48,089 nt of DNA. Origin: an uncultured Clostridia bacterium (GTDB lineage Bacteria > Bacillota > Clostridia > Christensenellales > Aristaeellaceae). Numbering within the stretch: position 1 is the stretch's first letter; each line of letters opens with the position of its first letter. The notes below the pieces were generated by a model. It was not told the origin of the DNA and ran no database searches. It saw only the letters and a program-made list of their open reading frames with translations. Location: NCBI GenBank assembly GCA_947167215.1, contig CAMVHE010000017.1, forward strand, positions 1 to 48,089, in the 5' to 3' direction. A program made the translations under genes and the position numbers. Positions 7,901 to 15,708 of the stretch are shown piece after piece.

Positions 7901-7983
7901 CCAAAAAAATTTTGGATTTTAAAAATTCCCTCTTGACTTTATCGCTTTCATGCGTTATGCTTTAACGCGTAAAAGCAATAAAG
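7901..7983 (+). promoter_or_regulatory. Symporter promoter with shared operator box
   Basis: TTGACT (7933-7938), 17 bases, then TATGCT (7956-7961) form a good housekeeping promoter. An A/T-rich palindrome (7901-7915) and A-tract lie just upstream, like an UP element. A 25-base box at 7959-7983, with core TTTAACGCGTAAAA (7961-7974), covers the expected transcription start. It is nearly identical to a box at 46320-46344. A looser copy, TTTCATGCGTTATG, lies at 7946-7959 between the -35 and -10. The placement suggests repression by a shared regulator. Confidence 0.65.
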
Positions 7984-8010
7984 AATTTTGCAGAAAGGAC
8001 TTGATCTCCC

Positions 8011-9561
8011 ATGTTAATCAAACTGCTCATGCTGCTCGTCTTTTTCGGTTCCATGGTTGCCATCGGCTTCTATTGCCGTCGTCATGCTACAAATGTAGAT
8101 GGTTTCGTCCTGGGCGGCCGTGCTGTCGGTCCGTGGCTTACTGCCTTTGCCTATGGCACCTCCTATTTCTCTGCTGTGGTATTCGTCGGCTACGCCGGTC
8201 AATTCGGATGGAAATACGGCATTGCTGCAACATGGGCAGGCATCATGAATGCTTTGCTGGGATCCCTGCTGGCATGGGCCGTGCTCGGCCGCCGCACCCG
8301 GATCATGACTCAGCACCTTTCCAGTGCCACCATGCCGGAGTTCTTCGGCAAACGTTTCGGAAGCAAATCCCTGAAGATCGTCGCTTCCATCATTATCTTT
8401 ATTTTCCTGATTCCTTACACCGCGAGCCTTTATAATGGTCTTTCCCGTCTGTTCGGAATGGCTTTCAACATCGACTATTCCATCTGTGTCATCGTCATGG
8501 CCATCCTCACCGGCATTTATGTCATCGCCGGAGGATACATGGCAACTGCCATCAATGACTTTATCCAGGGCATTATCATGATCTTCGGCATCTGTGCCGT
8601 AGTTGCTGCTGTTCTCAAAGGGCAGGGCGGTTTCCTGGCAGCCCTGGATGGACTGGCTGCCGTTTCGGATCCGGCGGTCTCCTCGGCTCCCGGCATCTTC
8701 AATTCCTTCTTCGGTCCGGACCCGGTCAACCTTCTCGGCGTCGTTCTCCTGACCTCCCTCGGTACCTGGGGCCTCCCGCAGATGGTGCAGAAATTCTATG
8801 CCATCAAGAGTGAAAATGCCATCAATAAAGGCATGATCATCTCCACGATTTTCGCATTCATCGTTGCCGGCGGCTGCTACTTCCTGGGCGGATTCGGACG
8901 CCTCTTCTCTGCTCAGATTGACGTTGCTGCAAACGGCTATGATTCCATTATCCCCACCATGCTCTCCGGACTCCCGGACCTGCTCATCGCCGTGGTTGTC
9001 ATTCTGGTTCTCTCTGCCTCCATGTCCACCCTTTCTTCCCTGGTGTTAACCTCCAGCTCCACCCTGACACTGGATTTCCTCAAGGACAACTTCATCAAGG
9101 ACCTGGATGAGAAGCGTCAGGTAAAGATCATGCGCGGACTCATTGTCGTCTTCATCCTCATCTCCGTCATCCTTGCCATTATTCAGTATCGTTCCAACGT
9201 CACCTTCATCGCACAGCTGATGGGTGTAAGCTGGGGCGCACTGGCCGGTGCCTTCCTGGCGCCTTTCCTGTACGGCCTCTACTGGAAGCGCACCAGCAAG
9301 ATTTCCTGCTGGGTCAGCTTCCTCTTCTCGACGATTGTCATGCTGGCCAACATTTTCGTCCGTTCCTCCTTCCCCGCTCTGCTGCAGAGCCCCATCAATG
9401 CCGGTGCTTTCTGCATGATCGCCGGGCTGGTCATCGTACCGGTTGTCAGCCTCTTCACCCCGGCCCCCGACAAAAAGCTGGTGGACGATGCCTTCTCCTG
9501 CTATGACCGTAAGGTTCTTGTCCCGCAGCGCGAAGCCCTTGGAGACGAACAAAGCAAATAA
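8011..9561 (+). CDS. Sodium:solute symporter family transporter
   Basis: A 516-residue integral membrane protein of the SSS family (SLC5-type fold), which uses a sodium gradient to import small organic solutes. Seen: about 13 hydrophobic segments, the early 'FVLGGRAVGPWLTAFAYGTS' region typical of the family (unwound first helix of the core), GGYMATAINDFIQG near residue 170-185, and SASMSTLSSLVLTSSS near 330-345 where the second sodium-binding serines usually sit. The substrate cannot be read from sequence; carboxylates such as acetate, pantothenate or proline are common in this family. It is monocistronic: its own promoter upstream and a perfect terminator at 9589-9634. The promoter box shared with the acyl-CoA synthetase at 46.4 kb hints at an organic acid substrate (inference). 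Confidence 0.88.
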   Translation: MLIKLLMLLVFFGSMVAIGFYCRRHATNVDGFVLGGRAVGPWLTAFAYGTSYFSAVVFVGYAGQFGWKYGIAATWAGIMNALLGSLLAWAVLGRRTRIMTQHLSSATMPEFFGKRFGSKSLKIVASIIIFIFLIPYTASLYNGLSRLFGMAFNIDYSICVIVMAILTGIYVIAGGYMATAINDFIQGIIMIFGICAVVAAVLKGQGGFLAALDGLAAVSDPAVSSAPGIFNSFFGPDPVNLLGVVLLTSLGTWGLPQMVQKFYAIKSENAINKGMIISTIFAFIVAGGCYFLGGFGRLFSAQIDVAANGYDSIIPTMLSGLPDLLIAVVVILVLSASMSTLSSLVLTSSSTLTLDFLKDNFIKDLDEKRQVKIMRGLIVVFILISVILAIIQYRSNVTFIAQLMGVSWGALAGAFLAPFLYGLYWKRTSKISCWVSFLFSTIVMLANIFVRSSFPALLQSPINAGAFCMIAGLVIVPVVSLFTPAPDKKLVDDAFSCYDRKVLVPQREALGDEQSK

Positions 9562-9588
9562 CCCTGTTCCTTTTTTCCATGAAATAAG

Positions 9589-9634
9589 CCTCCTGAAGCA
9601 GCTAAAAAAAGTCTGCTTCAGGAGGTCTTTCTTT
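9589..9634 (+). terminator. Strong terminator of the symporter gene
   Basis: CCTCCTGAAGCAG (9589-9601) pairs perfectly over 13 bases with CTGCTTCAGGAGG (9613-9625), followed by a T-rich tract on the plus strand. Confidence 0.85.
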
Positions 9635-9951
9635 CTTCCTGGAACCGCCCCGTCCGTACGACCAATAGTTTTCGATAGGCGGCCTTCCCTCAGCGCCGGA
9701 CTGTATCCCTTCAGAAAGCCTGTGTTTGCCTTTCCGGAAAGGCGATGCACCGGGGCTAGTGCAGGCGTCATAGTCACCCTCACCCCATAGCCGCGGGAAT
9801 AGTGCTCTCCTCAAAACAAAAAGAAAAGGAGGATCTCTCCCCCGCATTACAGCGTGAACGCATCCTGTGGACGGGTGCACCCTCGTCCGCCTCTTCCAGC
9901 CGCCTCAGACTGTACTTCAAAAAAATATAGCTTTTCTTAATATCGTTTCCA
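9635..9951. other. Non-coding stretch with a perfect palindrome
   Basis: No gene is supported here. A 16-base perfect palindrome, GCCTTTCCGGAAAGGC, lies at 9728-9743. The surrounding bases are GC-rich and contain many short inverted segments. I compared the region by eye with cobalamin, FMN, THF and Moco riboswitch signatures and found no match. Confidence 0.35.
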
Positions 9952-9960
9952 TGCTATACT
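9952..9960 (+). promoter_or_regulatory. Extended -10 of the desulfoferrodoxin gene
   Basis: TG-C-TATACT (9952-9960) is an extended -10 element about 43 bases upstream of the start codon. The -35 region is poor (TTTTCT at about 17 bases), which the extended -10 would compensate for. Confidence 0.5.
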
Positions 9961-10002
9961 GGACTTACGTAGTTCCATTCCATCAAATACAGGAGGTATT
10001 CT

Positions 10003-10371
10003 ATGAAATTCTATATTTGTGAACACTGCGGAAACATTATTGCCATGGTAAAAGATACCGGTGTACCGGTAATGTGCTGCGGACAGAGAATGAAGGAAAT
10101 CATTCCCGGCACCACGGATGCCGCCCAGGAAAAGCATGTTCCTGTCGTAAAGGTCGAAGACCGTCTGGTCACCGTAGACGTCGGTGCAGTTGCGCATCCC
10201 ATGCTGGAGGCACATTTCATCGAGTGGGTCGCTCTGGAAACCACCATGGGCAATCAGCGCAAACAGCTGAAGCCCGGAGATGCCCCCAAGGCCTGCTTTG
10301 CCCTTCTTCCCGGAGAAGAGGTTATCGCTGCTTATGCGTACTGCAATCTCCACAGTCTCTGGAAATCCTGA
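10003..10371 (+). CDS. dfx: Desulfoferrodoxin (superoxide reductase)
   Basis: A 122-residue cytoplasmic iron protein that reduces superoxide to peroxide without releasing oxygen, typical of anaerobes. Seen: the N-terminal desulforedoxin-type Cys4 site (CEHCG and CCGQ within residues 6-28, binding center I iron), then the catalytic center II ligands EKHVP, HPMLEAHFIEW and CNLHSLW near the C-terminus, including the essential Cys-x-x-His. Length matches two-iron class members (about 125 residues). CAGGAGG lies 8 bases upstream of the ATG. It is a single-gene unit with an extended -10 promoter and a strong terminator. No rubredoxin or rubrerythrin gene is adjacent, so the electron donor is encoded elsewhere. 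Confidence 0.93.
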   Translation: MKFYICEHCGNIIAMVKDTGVPVMCCGQRMKEIIPGTTDAAQEKHVPVVKVEDRLVTVDVGAVAHPMLEAHFIEWVALETTMGNQRKQLKPGDAPKACFALLPGEEVIAAYAYCNLHSLWKS

Positions 10372-10397
10372 GCAGCAGTCTGTTCTTTCCCTTCCTG

Positions 10398-10425
10398 ACG
10401 GTGTGCAAGGCACACCGTTTTTTTT
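10398..10425 (+). terminator. Terminator of the desulfoferrodoxin gene
   Basis: ACGGTGTGC (10398-10406) pairs perfectly with GCACACCGT (10410-10418) across AAG, followed by eight Ts. Confidence 0.9.
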
Positions 10426-10732
10426 CTTTCTTTGAAAGAGGCCGCCAGAAGAAGAAGGAAAAACAGCCATCCCCTCTTCTTCTGCGGAACGGTGACTTTC
10501 TCCCGCCCTCGCTCTGAAATACAAACGGGAAATCATCTGCCATTCCCGGAATACCGATCACAGTGAGAGAACCTCTGCCCCACGGGTGCAGTCCGGTTTG
10601 CCGGATAGATGCCAAAGCGAATGTATTGGCAGAGGGATGTCCGGAAACGGCGCATTCCCTTTCGCCTCTCCCTGCGGCATGTTCTGTCCTTTGCCAGTGG
10701 TTGTTTCGACGGTTTCCTACTGTAGCCGGAGA
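10426..10732. other. Non-coding stretch with a long imperfect hairpin
   Basis: No gene is supported. An inverted repeat, CCGC-C-AGAAGAAGA (10442-10455) against TCTTCTTCT-GCGG (10475-10487), has 13 pairs and one unpaired C. It lacks a T-run on either strand, so it is a weak candidate for the end of the minus-strand hydrolase transcript. Confidence 0.35.
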
Positions 10733-11491
10733 TTATCTTTCCAAACCGGTTTCTTTCGTATAGTCCCGCAGAATACAGCACACCTGTTCTTCTGCCTTGC
10801 CTTTGAACCCGTGCCCGCCGCCGATAATTTCTTCATATCTGCAGTTCGGATAGATTGTCTTCAGTTTTCTTGCATAACTAATGTTCACAATAGGATCTGC
10901 AGTGCCATGTATCAGCAATACAGGGCCTGTATATCCTTTCATCTTCTCAAAAGGGTCCATCCGGATCACCGTTCTGGCATAGTCGCCTCCCAGCTTCATC
11001 GGAAAACGCCCGAGTACATCCGGGATATTATTCGGATCAAACCGGTAGAACATCATCTCACCCTTCCGTGCATCATCCGGGATGCACACTGCAGGGTAGA
11101 GCATGATCAGCCGTTCTATCTTTTCTCTGCCAAGTTCAGCAGCCAGCAATCCGGAAACAAAGCCGCCCTGGCTGCACCCAAGCAGGGAAATGCCTGTCGG
11201 AGCAAATTGATCTTTCAAGCCTGTCATTACCGCAAGAAGATCCTCTACCTCTGTCCATATGGTCATATCCTGACTGCGCCCATCGCTCCTGCTGATGACC
11301 CCGCCCCCGCAGAAATCGAAGGTAATGGCCAGAAAGCCCATCTCTGCCAGCAGCCTGGCATAGGAATAGCACATTTTCTCATTTGCCAGAAATCCATGGC
11401 TCAGAAGGACCGCATGCTGCCGGCAGTCCTTCATTCCAAACACATGACCTCGTATCTTCAGGCCGGCGCGGCTGAATGTAATTTCTTCCAT
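10733..11491 (-). CDS. Alpha/beta hydrolase (S33-like esterase or peptidase)
   Basis: From ATG 11491 the protein has 252 residues of a standard alpha/beta hydrolase fold: LLSHGF near residue 30 (oxyanion loop), the nucleophile elbow LLGCSQGGF (Gly-Cys-Ser-Gln-Gly), HGTADPIV carrying the acid, and GGGHGF carrying the catalytic histidine. It has no signal peptide, so it acts in the cytoplasm; cinnamoyl or feruloyl esterase-like relatives are common in gut bacteria, but the substrate is not resolved. The open frame continues upstream to 11641, but that part is the remnant of a sensor kinase. I choose 11491 because AAGGG lies about 9 bases upstream and the fold starts there. Confidence 0.82.
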   Translation of the reverse strand: MEEITFSRAGLKIRGHVFGMKDCRQHAVLLSHGFLANEKMCYSYARLLAEMGFLAITFDFCGGGVISRSDGRSQDMTIWTEVEDLLAVMTGLKDQFAPTGISLLGCSQGGFVSGLLAAELGREKIERLIMLYPAVCIPDDARKGEMMFYRFDPNNIPDVLGRFPMKLGGDYARTVIRMDPFEKMKGYTGPVLLIHGTADPIVNISYARKLKTIYPNCRYEEIIGGGHGFKGKAEEQVCCILRDYTKETGLER

Positions 11492-11914
11492 CTTGTTTTC
11501 CCTTATTCCGTGCTTTGTATCATGGGACATAGCCCGCAGCTGGTTTGCACGCATGATCTCGCGTTCACTCTCCACACGTTCTTTTTCATGTTCCTTGATT
11601 TTGGTTGTCAGCGTACCGGTCATAATGGCAACAATCAGCATAACGACCGCAGAAGAAATGCTTTCGTGAACAAAAAATCAAAAGCATAGTAAGGAGAAGT
11701 AAATGCGAAATACACGGCAACGACATTGATAACAGACGCCGCGACCCCCCAGAAATATCCCTGTGTCAGAAAAGCAATCAGAAAAACGCCCAGTACACAG
11801 ATACCATAGGAATCAGCGAATCTGTCTAAAACAGGATTTGAATGAGAAGATTGACAAAAAAGTTACTGCTAGTATTGATAATGTGATGATGCAATCTTTT
11901 ATTTTCCTCGGCAT
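11492..11914 (-). pseudogene. Decayed KdpD-like (DUF4118) sensor kinase N-terminus
   Basis: Read on the minus strand in three frames, this segment gives the membrane domain of a KdpD-like sensor kinase. It starts at ATG 11914 behind GGGGGAG. Frame one gives MPRKIKDCIITLSILAV; frame two gives VLGVFLIAFLTQGYFWGVAA and SPYYAFDF; frame three gives SSAVVMLIVAIMTGTLTTKI, then a coiled linker and LRAMSHD. Single-base losses near 11836-11842 and in the A-run at 11672-11677 explain the shifts. After the SHD phospho-acceptor box the kinase stops short: the rest of the DHp and ATPase domains are absent, and the frame runs straight into the alpha/beta hydrolase. Not a working gene. Confidence 0.72.
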
Positions 11915-11932
11915 AATAATCTCCCCCGTTTC

Positions 11933-11941
11933 ATTATATCA
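11933..11941 (-). promoter_or_regulatory. Extended -10 upstream of the kinase remnant
   Basis: TG-A-TATAAT on the minus strand (11933-11941) sits 19 bases upstream of the remnant's start codon. It appears intact and could now drive the alpha/beta hydrolase. Confidence 0.5.
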
Positions 11942-12236
11942 TGAGCTTCAGCTAAGAAACGGTAAGAAATCAGGCGGATTCTCCCTGAACGCATGAATCT
12001 CGTTTTGTGATAGCTTGTAAGAAAATATAACTGCGGCAGTGAGTACGTATAGAAATCCACCGCGGGGGCGTACCCTCTACAGCTCAAATCCCGGCAATAT
12101 CTCTTTCATCCGGTTCTCGTCTTTGCATTTCATAACGTATCGAATCACCATCTTTGCACAGATGATCGTCCGCATGGTATCCCAATCGGCAAGCCGATTG
12201 AAGGAACTGTTGTATATCAAAGACCCCTGAAAACGC
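11942..12236. other. Gene-poor stretch with a possible protein remnant
   Basis: Minus-strand sequence from about 12230 to 12077 reads FNRLADWDTMRTIICAKMVI and ends ILPGFEL, which looks like the C-terminal helix of a real protein but has no start codon with a ribosome binding site, and lies just after a terminator. I do not recognise it. A CAATCGGC/GCCGATTG palindrome lies at 12183-12200. The stretch looks like debris next to the kinase remnant. Confidence 0.35.
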
Positions 12237-12266
12237 AAAAAACGGCGTGACCTTTCGGTCACACCG
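12237..12266 (-). terminator. Orphan minus-strand terminator
   Basis: CGGcGTGACC (12243-12252) pairs with GGTCACaCCG (12257-12266) across TTTC. The As at 12237-12242 give a T-run on the minus strand. No gene was found between it and the next minus-strand terminator at 12535-12563, so it may end a small RNA or a lost gene. Confidence 0.6.
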
Positions 12267-12534
12267 TCTCTGCGGGTACATTGGATATGGAGAAGCGCAG
12301 GCTTTTTCGTGTGTCTCCGCCCGACTTTTATGTCTATCAAGCAGCCTGTAATCGAAAAGACTCAGAAAAGCAATCCTGAAAATATCCCGTGAGCAGTCTG
12401 CGAAAAAAAACTATCCTTCAAAGAAAAGTAAGCAGGACGAACACGATAACCCGGCCCTATCTCCGCTATTCCCTGTCTGCCGTCCCGCAACCGTTCGCCC
12501 GCCGACAGCGTACATGCCATGCCCGGCAATCCCT

Positions 12535-12563
12535 AAAAAAAGAGACCACGGGATGTGGTCTCT
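12535..12563 (-). terminator. Terminator of the first ABC importer operon
   Basis: AGAGACCAC (12541-12549) pairs with GTGGTCTCT (12555-12563) across GGGAT. The As at 12535-12541 give the T-run on the minus strand. It follows the stop of the binding protein gene by about 20 bases. Confidence 0.85.
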
Positions 12564-12581
12564 TCAGGGGAATTGTCAGAA

Positions 12582-13856
12582 TCAGAGGCTCTCAGCATAA
12601 TCCTTCCAGATCTGTGCATACTGCTCGAAGAAGGTAGCACGGTCGATCTGACGGCCAACATAGAGGCTCCATACTTCGCCGATGGAATCCTTGACTTCGT
12701 CAGGAGTCCAGGGGGTACGGGTTTCAACGGCCTTGCCGGAAGAAATGTAGCCGAATACGTCCTGTCCGAGGCAGGAGAGCTCAGGCTTGACTTCGGTGAA
12801 GGAATGTGCAGGAATGTTGCCCATCTTTGCCTGATGCCAGGTCTGGGCGATGTCGCTGGTGATCAGCCAGTCGAGGAACTTCTTGGCTTCGTCAACATTC
12901 TTGCCGTCCTTGTAGATGCCGGCGTTGATGGTTGCAATCTGCAGTTTGTTCTTCGCAGCATCGTTGGAGATCGGGCAGAGGCCCTGCTTTACATAATCAG
13001 CAAGCGGAGGATTGACGTTCAGGATGTTCGGGATTTCCCAGGAACCTTCGTCATCTTCCATGGCGACTTCTTCGAGATAGAAGGCATTGCGGCCGACCCA
13101 CTTGTCGGTGGAGAGATAGTCCTCGTTGCAGTACTGCAGGATGAGGTCATAGTAGTCAAGCATGTCGTTGAGGTCCGGATCGTTGGCCAGGTCCATATCC
13201 TTGCCGCTCTTGAGCTCTGCAAAGTATGCGGACGGGTCTTCCTTGTTGGTGATCCAGGTGGAGCCGAGGTGGTTGGTCAGCGCGAGGCTGGTCTCAGCAT
13301 AGTGAGCCATGAAGGGCTTGTATCCGGCCTGCTTCAGAGCTTCGAGAAGTTCAGCCAGTTCCGCACGGGTCTCCGGGGTTTTCTCCCAGCCGACTTCGCG
13401 GAGCATACGCATGTTGTAGATAATGCCCCAGCCTTCAACGTAGATGGGCATGATCTGTACGGTCTTGCCGCCGTCAAGAGAGCAGTCATTGCGCTGTGAA
13501 TCGGACAGCTTGCCAACCAGTTCCATATCGGACAGGTCTGCGAGATAATCCGTCCAGTTGGCAATCTGCTCACCATAGCCGCATCCGAAGATGTCAGGCA
13601 TCTCGCCGGAAGCCAGTTTGGCCTTCAGCAGATCCCAATAGGTAGAAGAAGACGGGAATTCATATTCAATCGTTCCAATCTGAGGATTCTCCGCCTTGTA
13701 CGCTTCGATCAGCTCATCGAAGTTGTCCGTCCACTGGCCAAGAGCCAGCATGATGGAAAGATTCACGGATCCAGCGGGTTTTTCTTCTGCCATTGCAGAA
13801 CAGCAGACCGCGAATACCATGGCCAGAACCAGCATCCAGGTAGCGAGCTTTTTCAT
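12582..13856 (-). CDS. Sugar ABC transporter substrate-binding protein
   Basis: A 424-residue family 1 extracellular solute-binding protein. Seen: a signal peptide (MKKLATWMLVLAMVFAVCCSAMA) with cleavage likely before EEK, a beta-alpha lobe starting NLSIMLALGQW, the GEMPDIFGCGYGEQIANW segment typical of the hinge-proximal region, and a helical C-terminus (WKDYAESL). It captures a carbohydrate outside the membrane and delivers it to the two permeases encoded upstream. Unusually for a Gram-positive-type cell, no canonical lipobox is seen. AGGAGG lies 8 bases upstream of the ATG. It is the last gene of its operon; no ATPase is encoded, so a shared MsmX-like ATPase elsewhere is expected. Confidence 0.88.
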   Translation of the reverse strand: MKKLATWMLVLAMVFAVCCSAMAEEKPAGSVNLSIMLALGQWTDNFDELIEAYKAENPQIGTIEYEFPSSSTYWDLLKAKLASGEMPDIFGCGYGEQIANWTDYLADLSDMELVGKLSDSQRNDCSLDGGKTVQIMPIYVEGWGIIYNMRMLREVGWEKTPETRAELAELLEALKQAGYKPFMAHYAETSLALTNHLGSTWITNKEDPSAYFAELKSGKDMDLANDPDLNDMLDYYDLILQYCNEDYLSTDKWVGRNAFYLEEVAMEDDEGSWEIPNILNVNPPLADYVKQGLCPISNDAAKNKLQIATINAGIYKDGKNVDEAKKFLDWLITSDIAQTWHQAKMGNIPAHSFTEVKPELSCLGQDVFGYISSGKAVETRTPWTPDEVKDSIGEVWSLYVGRQIDRATFFEQYAQIWKDYAESL

Positions 13857-13915
13857 TGTTTCTTCCTCCTATGATGATTAGTGTATTGTGAACTGCTTGT
13901 GCAGTTTTCACCGGA

Positions 13916-14758
13916 TTAACCTTTGACAGCGCCGGCAGAAGCACCTGCCAGAACCTGCTTCTGCGCAATAACAAAGAAGATGAAGAGGGGCAGTATGGAA
14001 AGCGTAAGAGCTGCAAGTGCCACATCCCAGGCAAAGAATGCTTCATTGAACAGGGACTGCATGGAAATCTGAATGGTTCTCAGGGAGTTTTTGGAAAGCA
14101 CCATCTGGGTCATGAGGTAATCATTCCAGAACCAGAGGGTATTGATCGTGGCCACCGTAAAGACCGATCCCTTGATCTGCGGGAAAACCACAAACCAGTA
14201 TGTGCGCAGCGGGTTGCAACCGTCGATCAGCGCTGCACTTTCAATTTCCTGTGGGACTGCCTTTACAGCACCTGTGATAATGAACGTGCTCAGGCTTACG
14301 GTCATTGCCCAGAAGCAGATCACCATGCCGAACAGGCTGTTGCTGAGGGAGAGTTTCGTCGTCAGCCGGGCAAAAGGTATCATGAGGGCCTGGAAAGGAA
14401 TGGCCATGAAGGCAATAATGATATAAAAGCAGCATTTTGTGAACTTATTGGGATGTCTGGTGATCCAGTATCCGCACATGCTGCAGAACACAACACCGCC
14501 GAAATTGGAGAAAATGGAGATAATCGCCGTATTCTTCAGGGAATTCGCAAAGTTCAGCCTTCGCCAGGCTTCCTGATAGTTAATGGTTGTAAAATTTCTT
14601 CCAGGCCAGGCGAAAATATCCTTGGAGATATCCGCATAGATTTTAAAGGAATTGATGACAATAATGTAAAACGGAACCAGGACAATAACCAAGCACAGCA
14701 CCAGAAATGCTGTCCAGATTCCCAGGCTGAGGCGCTTTCTTATACCCAATCCTACCAT
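13916..14758 (-). CDS. Carbohydrate ABC transporter permease (MsmG-like)
   Basis: A 280-residue permease with six predicted membrane segments. The cytoplasmic EAA loop reads EIESAALIDGCNPLRTYWFV, the contact site for the ATPase. MsmG/MalG-class features include the ending ASAGAVKG. Its start overlaps the stop of the upstream permease by one base (TAATG), so translation is coupled. The binding protein gene follows after 57 bases. It forms a heterodimeric channel with the upstream permease. Confidence 0.9.
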   Translation of the reverse strand: MVGLGIRKRLSLGIWTAFLVLCLVIVLVPFYIIVINSFKIYADISKDIFAWPGRNFTTINYQEAWRRLNFANSLKNTAIISIFSNFGGVVFCSMCGYWITRHPNKFTKCCFYIIIAFMAIPFQALMIPFARLTTKLSLSNSLFGMVICFWAMTVSLSTFIITGAVKAVPQEIESAALIDGCNPLRTYWFVVFPQIKGSVFTVATINTLWFWNDYLMTQMVLSKNSLRTIQISMQSLFNEAFFAWDVALAALTLSILPLFIFFVIAQKQVLAGASAGAVKG

Positions 14759-15651
14759 TACTGCTGCACCTCCCGTCTGGATGTGATAACCACCTGAATG
14801 AGACTGATCGTTGCAATGACCAGCACCAGAATCATGGCTTTCGCAGAACCGAATCCCATCTTATTGGAGGCAAATGCCGTCTGATAGACGTTCATCGTTA
14901 CGGCCTCGGAAAGTCTGAAGGGGTTGCCGTTGGTCAGGGAGATGTTCAAGTCATACATGCGCAGACAGTTCACGATGGAAAGGAACAGTCCCTGGGTGAC
15001 AGAAGGCATGATGAGCGGAATAATGATCTTGACCAGGATGAAGAGCGGAGGCGCACCGTCGACCGTTGCCGCCTCAATGTAATCTTCCGAAACCGAGGTG
15101 AGACCTGCCAGATAAATAATCATCATATAGCCGGCAGAACTCCAGCTCATAACGATGACCAGTGCCCAGAAGGAGGACTCTGCAGTGGAAAACCAGGTCT
15201 GTGCAAGCCAGGAGATGCCGGTCATGTTTCCAATCACCGGGAAAAGGTTCTGAAAGATGAACCGCCAGACAAAGCCAAGAATGACGCCCCCGACGATCTT
15301 CGGCATATAGAAGCCCGCACGCATGAAGTTGCGCATGGGAACATTCTTCGAAAGGCCGTAGGCCCAGACAAAGCCGATGAAATTGGAAAACAATGTAACA
15401 AAGAAGGCGAATCTCAGGGTAAACAGCATGGACGACCAGTACTTGCTTTCATTGAAAACCTTGATGTAGTTCTGGATGCCCACGAAGTTGTAGGTTGTCT
15501 TGATTCCGTTCCAGTCTGTGAACGAATACCAGATCTGCTGAAAAAACGGTGTGAGACACAGAACAACAAACATCAGCAGAGCCGGGCCCATAAAAATGAT
15601 ATAATCCAGGACCTGCAGCGTCCGCTTCTTTATACTTCCCTTTTTTCGCAT
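14758..15651 (-). CDS. Sugar ABC transporter permease (MsmF-like)
   Basis: First gene of the importer operon, about 297 residues from ATG 15651. This start is preferred over ATG 15660 because AAGAAGGG ends at 15661, leaving 9 bases to 15651 but none to 15660. Seen: six membrane segments, a basic N-terminus, and the EAA loop DYIEAATVDGAPPLFILVKI. MsmF/MalF-class permeases of this length are standard. Direct repeats and a weak promoter at 15714-15778 precede it, and the divergent YesM/YesN genes are the probable regulators. Confidence 0.9.
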   Translation of the reverse strand: MRKKGSIKKRTLQVLDYIIFMGPALLMFVVLCLTPFFQQIWYSFTDWNGIKTTYNFVGIQNYIKVFNESKYWSSMLFTLRFAFFVTLFSNFIGFVWAYGLSKNVPMRNFMRAGFYMPKIVGGVILGFVWRFIFQNLFPVIGNMTGISWLAQTWFSTAESSFWALVIVMSWSSAGYMMIIYLAGLTSVSEDYIEAATVDGAPPLFILVKIIIPLIMPSVTQGLFLSIVNCLRMYDLNISLTNGNPFRLSEAVTMNVYQTAFASNKMGFGSAKAMILVLVIATISLIQVVITSRREVQQ

Positions 15652-15708
15652 ATCCGTCATCCCTTCTTTCCGCTTGTTTGCCGGTGGCTTTATTATCGTG
15701 GAATTTGC

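Noticed and set aside
9635-9951. Cobalamin, FMN, THF or Moco riboswitch
   Set aside because: None of the conserved core sequences of these classes could be placed on either strand.
10733-11641. 302-residue alpha/beta hydrolase with a membrane-like N-terminus
   Set aside because: The first 50 residues are the tail of the decayed KdpD-like kinase read in frame; a better start lies at 11491.
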